Positions 11,780 through 22,230 of a stretch of 64,000 nt of DNA are shown here, in pieces. Made by a program: the position numbers and the translations under genes. Origin of the DNA: Gymnothorax reevesii (lineage: Eukaryota; Chordata; Actinopteri; Anguilliformes; Muraenidae). The notes below the pieces were generated by a model. It saw only the letters and a list, made by a program, of their open reading frames with translations. It did not search any database and was not told the origin of the DNA. Within the stretch, counting starts at the first letter, position 1. Each line of letters begins with the position of its first letter. The DNA lies in assembly GCA_029721435.1 (NCBI GenBank), contig CM056574.1, positions 28,877,001 through 28,941,000 of the forward strand, written 5' to 3'.

Positions 11780-14700
11780 CGTTACAGTTAACTTGAAAAG
11801 TGAACTGTCATAGGTCCACACCTTCATAATGAAATGTATTTTCCACGCTCATTCACGCAGTAAAAGCATTAATTGACTTGCATTGCAGCAGGCTGTACTC
11901 AGAGTGCATGGAGTGAAGCAGTGGCAAAGTCTACCTGAATATGACAATAAAGGATATGATTCTCTGCTTGCAGTACTTGCCAGCTAACAATTCAATCTTA
12001 TAAAGTCAGTTGAAAGTTCAAATACTGCAACTGGGAATGGGCTGATTTGAAATTATATGCACAAATGTCTCCAGTGGACCACACAGCTACCATTTCGAAG
12101 ATTATTCTGACTCAATTTCAAAGTTTGTTTGTTGGCCCTATTAGACTACATTGAAAATCTGAGTTGAGAGGTTCTCTGCATCACCAAACTTTATAAAGGT
12201 GTGAAAATGCTTGCAAATGTTACAATACAAGAACTAAGGCCCTGCTCCTAAAACAGAAATAGAGAGAGAGAGAGAGAGATATGACCCTATGCCAGAGGAA
12301 ATTCCTTTCCAACCTAATGTTGACAATGAGTACATGACAGCAAAATCAGTCAACCTGAGAAAGAAGTTTCACAGGGAGAAAGAGATGTGATCCGGAACAT
12401 TCTGACGTATATTAAACTTTCCTTAATGACCTTCAACCATAACTCCCAAAAAGCGCACACTTAAAGAATCACTGCTCCTGGTAGACCAGATATCCTTGCT
12501 TTATGAGCTCTTCTCTGGTTTTCACACGCCCAAAGTCTGTTAAACACGCACAAACACAATACAATTGGTGTGCGTCCCACAGCTTTTCAAGGATGGCATA
12601 CTGTAAAGTATGTACTGTTTTTTTTTCCTTTTCTGCCAATTGAATAACCTTTAGCTCATTTAGCCGAGTCGCTGTACACACCATTCTCAGTTCACTTGTG
12701 AGGCAATTTGCAATAAGCAGTGCCATTCAGGGACAAAATAATGACCTTAAACTTCTAAAGCCAGTCATTGGGAACTAAGACTCAATTCCATTGCACATTT
12801 TCTGCATATTTGTAAGGCACCAAACAAAGTTGCCTTACAAAGTGCTTCAAAGTTGAAGCACCAGATCTGCTCAGTGACCAAGAAGACACACTGATGATGT
12901 GACTAAACTCATTTCCCAAAAGAAAGGTACAGTAAAGAAAATGCAAATAATAAAAGAAATCACATATTTGTAAATTATCCCTGCCTGTATTAAATTGAGA
13001 AAAATAGACAGGCAGGATTTTGTCAAAATGTTTGACCTTTTCCTATATGCTTTTCTAAATTTTCAAAAATTACCCATAGATATGGGAACACAAGTGAATG
13101 AAATGCAATCTCTGTGATGATTCAGAGGCTTTCCAGTCTGTGTTCTTGCCTTTAGGCCATAGGCACAACACAATATAGGCACACACGTCTGCTGCAAATC
13201 CTGTCTGATAGTGATTTTCACCTATTACCACCATTTAAAAAATCCATTGCTGCTATTTTTGATAGTTTTCACTGCTTTTGTATGGAAAATAGTTGCAAAT
13301 TCATTACTAAATCAGGCCTCCCTTCTCTGAACATACCCTCTATCTGGGAGCAAAGGCTCACCGCTCACAACAAATTCACAGAATGGTCACACGATCAAGT
13401 ACTGTAATTCTGCAGATTTCAGGGTTTTGTATGAAATTGAAATAAAACTGATTTGAATGTGATCTCCAACATTTTAGTTCAGCTTTGTATTTTTTATTTT
13501 CTAATATTCATTCATTCATTTATTTTTATGAAGTGTTGTGTCAACCAGGATTAAATCTCAGGACTTAATCAAGGTCTCGGTTTCTGAACGTGAGCGTATG
13601 TGAGCTTGGTGAGACTGTGAGTTAAGTGCGCTCTGAGCAGGGAAGTCACAGCAGGAATTCTAAACAGACACCCTGCATTACAGAATTGGTGATGCTTGGC
13701 TTACTCTCTCATCTCAGCCAGAGCTCGTGCAATTTCAGCACTTACTGTCGAGATGTGCTGGAGGCGTTTAATTTCCCATGACCATGTTATTCCTTCTCCT
13801 CTCAGACAACAGTTTCTTACAGTTGAATATCTATCAAAAAATAAATGCATTTAATTCCTTTATAAAGGAAGGAAGGAAAAAAATTCAAGGGAAATAACAG
13901 AAAGACAGGCAGTGTATATTGAGGCCACAGAGCCTGATTCTATCTCAGTTTTGGCTCACAGTTCTTTGATGTTCATCTCTCTGTTGCTTAACCTTGGGAA
14001 GGCCCTCCTCAGAAGATTAAGTGTCTTTGAAATCTGAACAACAAGGATTTCAGAGCCAAATTGCTGGAGGGAGCAGAAATCCTTTAGCCTTGGCTCTACC
14101 AGTTTATGAAGGTTAAAGTACCAAGATGAAATGCAGAGACTCATCTGTTGCCACACGAACTGGTTCTCGACTGAAGTGAAATACATCTTCTGAGTTACAG
14201 TTTTATTATGTACATTTAAACTCAGATGCCATATCGCTGGGCACATCTAACCAACCACAGTAAGGATTTGAGTTCAACAAGGAGCAGGAAACCATTAGTT
14301 TCACTTGATTGCGGAGGGACTTTATTATATCACATGAATATATGGAGAGTTTGTTTCCAAAATGCAATAAGTGCCAAAATTACAAAAATTGAAATAATAC
14401 CATAGAACAATAGCCCTGTGCTTCTTACACTCGGTGCAAAAATCCATTTTTAGAAATTCATACTATCAGCTGTATATTTTTTCTGGCCAAAGTTTGCGTT
14501 TTTCTGTAAAATACAATAGGCTCCAACATAGAAAAACTGATTTACTCAGAATGAGTCACATGGATGTATTGGGTTTGGAAACAAACTCGTCATATGGACT
14601 GTAGGCCATTGAACTCCACCAAAGTCACAGTCATGTTCATGGATTCCCTTGGAAATTATGTATATTTTATGGTATTACATCTCTGAAAGTGTCCATCTGA

Positions 14701-14915
14701 AAAAGGGTGGATTGGTCATGAAAGACACATATGGGCAGCAACACAGACTTATGTGCGCAATCCCATTCAAAATTGTGCTGAATTGCTTTTAAGTTGCCAA
14801 GTTTATCCCATGAGAAGATTTGGCGCACCAATACACCTGAGAGTATATTTGCTATGCACTCACAGTGTTCACAATGTCAGAAAACCATGAAATAAAAGTA
14901 AGAGGCATTTCACTG
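11780..14915. other. Non-coding stretch
   Basis: No gene or recognisable element. It is AT-rich with a short AG microsatellite (12261-12279), an ATTC/ATTT run near 13508-13523 and scattered A/T runs. Frames here are short with no conserved pattern. Confidence 0.5.
12261..12279. repeat. (AG)n microsatellite
   Basis: There are about nine uninterrupted AG units. Confidence 0.95.
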
Positions 14916-15270
14916 GGGCTGAAACTAAAGATTATGTTCATTATCGAGTAATCTCCCAAATATACTCATGATTAATCCATAAATCAAGTTGTCAACAAAA
15001 TGTACAAAATTTTGAAAAATACTACACAAAATTTCTAACGGCCCAAAGTCATGTCGTCAAACAGTTCAAACAGTCTGAATTCTGAAGACTCTGCATTTGC
15101 TATAATAAATAACAAAGAAAAGTACTAAATTCTACTTTTTTAAAGCTGCTGCCAGCAAAGGTTTAACATTGCTTCCTGAGAAATTGCTGAAACAATTAAT
15201 TGATTATTAAAATAGTTGGCTACTAATCTGATTTGCTCATCAATTAATCGACTAATCGCTGTGGCTCTTA
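14916..15270. mobile_element. hAT-type MITE (GGGCTG...AACTAA family)
   Basis: The left end GGGCTGAAACTAAAGATTAT and the right end TAATCGCTGTGGCTCTTA resemble the ends of a very common fish MITE whose termini read GGGCTGCAACTAACGATTA and its complement. ATTAATCGACTAATCG steps near the right end are also typical. The target duplication is worn away. There is no coding content. Confidence 0.65.
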
Positions 15271-15689
15271 AATGGCACCCCAAAGAAACAGAAAAGACAA
15301 ACAGACAAGATGCAGTAGAAAGCATGTAGGCTATAAACCCGAGTTCCAATGAAGTTGGGACACTGTGTAAAACGCAAATAAAAACAAAATACAATGATTT
15401 GCAAATCCTTTTCGACCTATATTAAATTGAGGACACTACAAAGACAAGATTTTTAATGTTCAAACTGATAAACTTTATTGGTTTTTGGAAAATATTCACT
15501 CATTTTGAATTTGTAGCCTGCAACACGTTCCAAAAAAGCTGGTACAGGGGCAAAAAAAGACTGGGAAAGTTGAGGAATACTGAAAAAGAAACACCTAGAA
15601 CCTACCACAGGTGAACAGGTTAATTGGAAACAGGTGAGTGTCATGATTGGGTATAAAAGGAGCATCCCCAAAAGGCTCAGTTGTTCACT

Positions 15690-15845
15690 AGCAAGGACAG
15701 GGCAAGGTTCACTATGTTGTGAACAAATGCATGAGAAAATAGTCCAACAGTTTAAGAACAACGTTTCTCAATGTGCAATCACAAGGAATTTGGGGATTCC
15801 ATTATCTAAAGTCCATGATATCATCAAAAGATTCCGAGAAAGCAG
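15690..15845 (+). pseudogene. Tc1 transposase, helix-turn-helix fragment
   Basis: The frame gives EKIVQQFKNNVSQCAITRNL, then a short linker and KVHDIIKRFRES. This is the first DNA-binding helix-turn-helix of a Tc1 transposase, which recognises the terminal repeats. The frame is cut by the SINE at 15840. The upstream promoter region keeps GGGTATAAAAGGAGC (about 15650-15664), a TATA-box-like sequence positioned as in this family. Confidence 0.8.
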
Positions 15846-16322
15846 CTGGATAGCTCACTCGCTAAAAGCATCGCGTTGCAAAGCAGAAGTGACTATCACG
15901 GCACGGGTTCAATCCCCGCCTCATACCAGCCGGCAATTGTCAGCAGCTCTTTTCAGAGTAGCATGCTATTGGCCAATGCACTACAGGGATGCAAATTGGA
16001 AGGGTCTGCCAGGATAGGGTAATGTAAATAACAAGTTCCTAGGCACCTCCTGTTGGCCAGACGGGCGCTTGTTAGGAAGATTCTAAGCTCGTTCATGTTC
16101 AGGTATCCTCCACCCTCTTTCTGAGCTTGCAAAGTTTTAATCAATGAGTGTATAAGCAGCGGTGGCAATGGGCGTGTGCTTCAGAGGAGAGCGGCGAGCT
16201 GTCTCACTCTCCTGAGTCGGCAATAGGGTGTCGCATATGCGAAAAGACTTGTACATAGTTCCCCAATTGGACATTCCTGATTCGGGTGGGATTGGGGAAT
16301 GGAGAAAAAAAACAAAAAACAA
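15840..16322 (+). mobile_element. tRNA-derived SINE, copy 1, with 14-bp target duplication
   Basis: The 5' head is tRNA-like: an A-box-like TAGCTCACTCG near 15850 and a B box GGTTCAATCCC near 15907. A body of about 400 bp follows, shared with 58974-59404 and 60946-61352, ending in an A-rich tail near 16300-16322. The flanks repeat AAAAGATTCCGAGA (15826-15839) and AAAAGATTCAGAGA (16323-16336), one mismatch in 14. It lies inside the Tc1 relic, so it is younger than that element. Transcription by RNA polymerase III is expected for the family, but the A box is imperfect. Confidence 0.9.
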
Positions 16323-16444
16323 AAAAGATTCAGAGATTCCAGCAAAATCTCTACACGTAAGCGGCAAGGCCGAAAACCAACATTGAATGCCTGTGACCGT
16401 CAATGCCTCAGGTGGCACTGTGGAAAAACTAACAGCATTCTGTA

Positions 16445-17190
16445 AAGGATACGGGGCAGTTGCTATAAATTCTGGGCCCTCTGAAAGAATATCAATGTGG
16501 GCCTCCGACATTTTTTACGACAATGGCTGCTATTCATTTTTCTGTTTCTCGGTGTGCTTGACAGTGCTAGATGCAATATACCCAATTTTTCCTTTTTTTA
16601 TGATTAACCACTCAACACAGAGTCAAGAGTATTATTATTAGATGTGGCATGTTTTCACAAAAGAGGCTACCTGAAACCACATTATTACACCTAGTCTGAT
16701 CAGGAATAAATGTTCAATAAACCACCCAGCAAATGGGTACTGGGTATTCTTTTGTATAACATCGAGCGCGCAACAGACAATAACTCAAAGTATATTGTCT
16801 AAAGACACAACACAAGGTAGAGCTGTTATAGAAATCACAAAGGAAGCTATGAAACTTAACTATTTGAATTTCTTGCAAGTAATATCGACAACACAATGAA
16901 ATACTTTCTTGTAAAATAAATAGCAAAATGACAGAATGTCATTCTGGTCAGGCGATATACTCAGCTGACTGCATGTTACATTAACGTAAAGTTTACAGCT
17001 GAACAGCTAACATAGCAAGCTAGTTAAATACTGTCACTTTAAGAATTTTGTAATTTTTTGGGCTGCTTCTCTGCTGGCCTCTCTCCCTCTCTCTATCCTT
17101 TTCTGGTATCCAGATTTGCGTGTGTGGGCTGCGCGGAATATTCACTGCCGTACTTCTCGAACCTCGCAAGCAAAAACGTACAGACAATTT
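16445..17190. repeat. Dispersed repeat inserted in the Tc1 relic
   Basis: This segment interrupts the Tc1 transposase. Its right part, from about 16935, matches 47330-47650 (shared GTCATTCTGGTCAGGCGAT, ACATAGCAAGC, TTAAATACTGTCAC and AGACAATTTTC-like steps). The class is unknown: there are no clear terminal repeats and no coding frame of note. Confidence 0.6.
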
Positions 17191-17262
17191 TCCAAGAGGA
17201 GCACGAAGAATGCTATTCTTATCAGCACAAAGGGGTCTATTCTCCCATGCGCTTAAGTCGAA

Positions 17263-17286
17263 AAAAGCGCGTAGCTACGCGCTTTT
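17263..17286. repeat. 24-bp perfect palindrome in the Harbinger subterminal region
   Basis: AAAAGCGCGTAG is followed directly by its reverse complement. Similar GCGCTT/AAGCGC steps recur inside both ends of the element, so it may be a subterminal transposase-binding site. Confidence 0.85.
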
Positions 17287-17774
17287 CAGCCTACGCGTAT
17301 TCTCCCCTCGACTTAAGTCTGTGCTTTACGCGCCCCGAAGGTAGTTACGCGCTTAAGGCGGAGCAAGGCCAAAATCGGGGCGTTTCCGGGCGTTTCTTAT
17401 GTAAATAACACTTATGCGTATTTTCCCCCTGGCTTACGCGCTTTTTCTGTTAAGCGCTTTTGAGGGCTGTATTAAGGTCAAGCGCCAACATAAGGAGAAA
17501 TGGAATATTGCGTTTGATGTCGGTTCTCGGCCGAATTTTAACATTCATTTTATTTTATTTCATATGGTAAAGGTTGAGACATTCAATATTTGATTGTTCT
17601 TCCTTATTTCTAAACTACATTTCTCATAGCCATAATGAATTATCAAACAAAATCATCACATGATATTACGCAACAGCCTCCTCTCCAATTAGTTCAATTA
17701 CAAACGCATTACAAACATTCCGGTGGTCATCAAGGTCACAACTGCGCTGTCGGTCCTGGCATGGGTCGTTCCAG

Positions 17775-18035
17775 AGAGTGGCTGGTGATGTCATGCACAT
17801 ATCACGGTGTCTGACACGATTGACACTATGCTGCACCACATCAGCCACTTTGAAATTCCCTGTAACACCAGCTGAAAGACGGAGAGTTAAGGGGGAAGGG
17901 GAGTTCTACCGTGTCGCCAGGTTCCCCAGTGTTGTGGGAGCCATTGACTGGACTCACGTTGCAATCAGAACCCCTTCCACTAATAAGAATATGTACAGAG
18001 ACCGTAGACGTCGACACAGCATTAAGCTATGTTTC
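17775..18035 (+). pseudogene. Harbinger transposase fragment (HARBI1-like)
   Basis: The frame reads GDVMHISRCLTR (the region just before the catalytic core), then EGEFYRVARFPSVVGAIDWT and HVAIRTPS, MYRDRRRRHSIK. VGAIDWTH carries the first catalytic Asp of the DDE triad in HARBI1-like enzymes, and the following R-HSI is also characteristic. The family cuts out its element and inserts it at 3-bp targets. Beyond about 18035 the similarity stops, and the second Asp and the Glu were not found, so more than half of the protein is deleted. Confidence 0.85.
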
Positions 18036-19249
18036 CATTTATACGGCCGAAGTCAGGCGCCAGTGCAGACACGGGTACGTCAAAAATTGCATATCATTTT
18101 CTTTATATGAAGTGTTTACATCTACGCGATTTTCACCCGGCTCCAGGAGCGGAGCCGCATGCGTAGTTTTCTGATCTGATCGATTCCAGCTCCAGCGCAC
18201 ACGAATCGCACGAGGAATTCCCTCTAGTTCAAAAAGGTTTCCCCACTTTATTTTGTTAACAAACGAGTACCTTTGAAGCAATGTGTAGTATTTATTGCCC
18301 TGTTCAGAGCAGAGCCGAGGTTTCTGCAGCAACATACATGTATTTATTATTCTCAGTGAATCAAAAGCATACTGCCGCTTCTTTTCTGTCTTTCACTGAA
18401 CAAACAGGCAATTGAAGGAGGGTCGCATTTTCAATGCTCTGATTACGCTGGTTGAAGCGCTAAATTGTTTATTTATTGTTTAATTATTGCGGCAATTTGT
18501 TTGTTTGCATTGCTTTAATGCCATGGTGGCTAGAATAAGAAATAAAAAAAGAGATGCCTGCATTACTCCTTGTAATTGGCACAGACATAGCCTACATAGG
18601 CCTACTATTACAGCGGCATATCGTCGGCCTGCTGAGAAAAATCTCGTATCTTCAAAATGATAAACTTCACAGGAATATATATAATTAAAAAATAACAATA
18701 AAATAATATAAATGGATAAATATAATTTAAAAAAAGTTTAATTCTGCATGTAAGAATAGTGGACATACGAGTTTCTTATCAGTTTGGAGATACGAGGTTT
18801 TATCTGCAGGCCCACAATATTCAAATTTAAAGTCTGGTTTGCGTTTTCCATGGACCACAACTGCTTTTTCATGGTTAATCAGAAAATCTTTGTTCCTTGT
18901 TTTCCTGATAGCCATAATCAATGAGCTTTGTACAGAGTCTGCCTCTCCTTTGGATAAGTCATACCTCTTTCATAAGGCTGCCTACATTCTGAAGTTAAGT
19001 ACTGTGGGCGTGATCGAAGCGCGTAGGGGAGAATACGCATAACTCAAAAGCGCTTAACTCGAAACGCGTAAAAAAGAACTTACGCGCTTATGGGAGAATA
19101 GACCCCAAAGTTCATAAGCCAGCATTAGTGATGGTATGGGGATGTGTTTGCGCCCATGGCATGGGTAACTTGCACATCTGTGAAGGAACCGTTAATGCTG
19201 AAAGGTATATACAGGTTTTGGAGAAACATATGCTGCAGAACTGTTCCAC

Positions 19250-19700
19250 ACTGCAAGAACTATTGCTGAGTTTGAATTAAAATCAGCCTAAATAATTATA
19301 CGCTCTGTCAACTATGGTCAATTAAAACACTTACTTACAGCCAGTCACCTGTTAGAAGGCACCCGTTTCGACACAGGTGGGATTTTTCCTTTGGGAATAT
19401 TTATTGACAAAACACGGGAATACAGATGATCCAGCCTGTAACATGCTCTGGGTGGCAAGAGAGCCAGTGTGCAGTCATATGTGAGCATGTGCACAGTCTG
19501 GTCAGGAGTGAGCATATGCTCTGTGAAAAGTGAGTACGTACACTGTTGGAATGGAAAAGGTCAGGGGTGAGGTGGGAAAAATTTGGACTGTGCTACTTTG
19601 ACCCAGGCCTGCACAGGAGCAGCTAAAGCAGAAGAAATGTTAAATGTGAGAGCCGAATGTAAGAGCCACTTTGTGACTAAGACATTACTCTTTCTCCAGG
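19250..19700. other. Non-coding stretch
   Basis: No element or gene is recognised between the truncated Tc1 and duplication block 3. Confidence 0.5.
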
Positions 19701-21130
19701 TTCCTGGGTTTTATTTTATTTTACATTTATTTTGACAGGGGAACTCACTGAGACCTCAATCTCATTTGTGATGGTGCCCTGGATACGCATTCATATCATC
19801 ATAAAAACATGAACAAAATACAATATTATAAATAATGAAGCAATCTGTAGAAAACATGACTGGCTGATGAGACCAGAGCTGCAGCTGATTGGATCAGTAT
19901 TGCTGGGCTCCATGAGGGCCATCGCTTCTTGTCGGCTTTAGTTTCCCATGGTGCACATGGTGCTGGTATTTTAACTCCCTCTGGCAGTTTTGTGACATCG
20001 CAGTTTGTTTACTTCACATAGTCAATTTCAAAGACGAATACTTCCCTTATGAAATTGAAAGTCATAACAAATAAACAAGCCAATTCTCAGATTATTTCTA
20101 GCTTTAAACTTTATTTTATCCCAGCTTTATATACCGCATATTTCCTTTATGATGAAAATAGGTGTTCTGAAAAGCGCTAGCCTCTATATCTCTATAAAAC
20201 TCTTCAATCTAATACAAGTGTTGTGCAACCTGGAGCAATGTTGTGCTTTGCCTTAACTCTCAACTCAATTTTCCCTATAAAAATTCACTCTCTTGTATTG
20301 AAAAGTCAAAACAGTTCTGGCCTCAATAACATGTTTTAATGTATTTGAAATATGTATGAATGTTTTTATTTTCAGCCTCTAGAAACTCAAGGTAAGTCCA
20401 TTAAACATTAACTCTGATATGGGCCTATGGACAGCATACGTGGACAGCATAACAGTTCTGCCCCTGTCTTGAGAGGAACAGAGATGTGAAATGAGCTGAA
20501 TATCTACCAGTGGACATCTGAGAAATCTGAAAGGCAAGCCCCATTGGCCTGACAGTTTACTCAATAAGCATTAACTCATCAGCAGTGTACACTTAACTCT
20601 TTTCAGTGTACTGACCAGAGAAAAGAATACAATCTGAAATGCCTGCTGAAGATACTGCACTTTCATTCAACAAATACCTCAAGATGACATTAACTATTCA
20701 ACCAAAGGAAATAAAAAATGAAATCATAATACTGAATTCAATACATCTTGAGGAAGGAAAAGAGTTGTCACTTCGGTCAAGAGAAATTAATCACAAATGA
20801 ATAATGCTCTTTCAAAGAATTTCTTCCAAATATGTATAACTGCCGGAATTCGGAACGGCTCTTTCTGCAAAGTTATATGAACTAGGAAAAATATATATCG
20901 CTCACCAAAATGATTCCTGAGAGGTTAAACACATCACTTTCATCTTTCAAACTGAAATCACAATTTGCCTGATTGAGGGGACTATTATGATTACACTGCA
21001 GAAAAATCTTCTCTCAAGATTTAGAGTGGACAGCACATGACGGAACCTAATTCTTTCATCTACTCTCACAGCCACTCAACCCGATAGTGCAAAAGAGAAA
21101 TTTGTGTTGGATATAGAAGTCAAATAAAAT
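19700..21130. repeat. Duplication block 3, copy A
   Basis: Matches 31690-33250 in the same orientation. Anchors: CACTGAGACCTCAATCTCATTTG with its counterpart near 31718; TCTCTGGCAGTTTTG near 19980 and 31945; CCTGCTGAAGATACTGCACTT near 20641 and 32730; GAGGAAGGAAAAGAGTTGT near 20750 and 32834; GCCTGATTGAGGGGA near 20967 and 33109. The similarity ends where a Tc1 relic enters the other copy. No coding pattern. Confidence 0.85.
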
Positions 21131-21229
21131 CATGTAAACTTTTTATCGTTATGAATTTTAGTTTTGCTCAACTTGGCAACATTGGTGATAACTAGCTGTA
21201 AGGAATTCTTCTTTGATGTTCTCTATCAT

Positions 21230-21855
21230 GCTTTCCGAGATGCCTCTGTGATTTACATAGATAGATGCCATATCCATAAACTTGTTTTTTGTATTTTGTA
21301 TCTGAATACTTTTAATTAGGTTTTTGAATACGACTTAATAACTGTTATTTATGTTTCAGACATTGCTTATGATGGTAATAATTAAAAATTGATAAAAGTT
21401 TTCACAACTTATGATTAATTTGATTACACGATATTATGTTTTATTATGACCAGCTGTTAAAATCATTATTCGGTAATTTATTAGATAGCTGAATAGCTTG
21501 CCAAGTAGTGATCCAGCAAACTTCATGGCCTGATGCCAGTCAAACAATTAACGGCTGTACAAATCAGACTTGGAAATGCTCTGCTCAGGTGTTCTGAGGG
21601 CCTTCAGTAAATGCAACCTTTGCCGCTCGAGTGCCCTCAAGCTGTTCTTGTTTAAGTTCGCCTGATTAACAATCAAACTATTTATTGACTTAACAACCAA
21701 GACCAATACATGACCTATAATAAGAAATGATGGAAAAAAATGAATGTCTTTGCCTATATCAATATAACTGATATGGCATTGTAAGGATGGAAATAGAAAT
21801 GCAAAAAATCCTCAACTTTTGCTGACTTTGCAGCATTTATTTTCACCATCCTTAA
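21230..21855. other. Non-coding stretch
   Basis: AT-rich, no gene or element recognised. Confidence 0.5.
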
Positions 21856-21862
21856 AATTTTC

Positions 21863-22222
21863 GGTAACACTTTACAATAAGGGTACAACTATTAACATTA
21901 ATTAGCATTAGTTCATTAAATGTCAGTTTATTAGCAGGTAACTATAGGTTAGATAGCTGAATAAGCATTACGTAACCATTATTGAACTTTTATTAATTCT
22001 CTGTGTATCCCGCATTTTGAAGTTGAAAACATCCCTTAAGTATCCCCTATGTAGCACTTCAGACCATTAAACCATAATTTATAAATTAATACCTTAGTTC
22101 ATCTGAACATCATTTGTAAATGATTACCAGGTGCATTAGTTAAATGTGAATTACCTGATAGTACATGCTTATTACTGCATTTACTAATGTTAATTATTGT
22201 ACCCTTATTGTAAAGTGTTTCC
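21863..22222. mobile_element. hAT-type MITE with exact 8-bp target duplication
   Basis: TIRs begin GGTAACACTTTACAATAAGG on the left and GGAAACACTTTACAATAAGG (inverted) on the right, 23 of the first 24 bases equal. The flanks are identical 8-mers AAATTTTC (21855-21862, 22223-22230), the target size of hAT elements. The 360-bp interior is AT-rich and non-coding. This terminus is widespread in fish genomes. Confidence 0.92.
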
Positions 22223-22230
22223 AAATTTTC

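Larger units (their letters stand above)
17232..19106 (+). mobile_element. PIF/Harbinger transposon with TIRs and AAA target duplication
   Basis: The ends are GGGGTCTATTCTCCCAT and its exact inverted copy (17232-17248 and 19090-19106), with further inverted GCGCTTA/CGCGTA steps inside. The 3-bp flank AAA is present on both sides (17229-17231, 19107-19109), the target size of Harbinger elements. Without the insert, the Tc1 relic reads on continuously across the site. The 1875-bp length is short for an autonomous member, and only part of the transposase remains. Confidence 0.9.
15338..19250 (+). mobile_element. Tc1-like transposon split by three later insertions
   Basis: Fragments of one Tc1-like element lie in order on the plus strand: left end and transposase start at 15338-15839, a middle piece at about 16337-16440, a short piece at 17193-17231 and a catalytic-domain piece at 19107-19247. 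They are separated by a SINE (15840-16322), a repeat of unknown class (about 16445-17190) and a Harbinger element (17232-19106). The left end opens GAGTTCCAATGAAGTTGGGA. The element stops abruptly near 19250, so its right end is lost. Confidence 0.85.

Noticed and set aside
15845..15920. tRNA gene candidate.
   Set aside because: A and B boxes are present but the cloverleaf pairing is poor and it continues into a SINE body with a target duplication. The same applies to 48687-48760 and 59330-59404.
17058..17408. 116-codon plus-strand frame.
   Set aside because: It runs from an unrelated repeat through the Tc1 fragment into the Harbinger terminus, so it cannot be a real gene.
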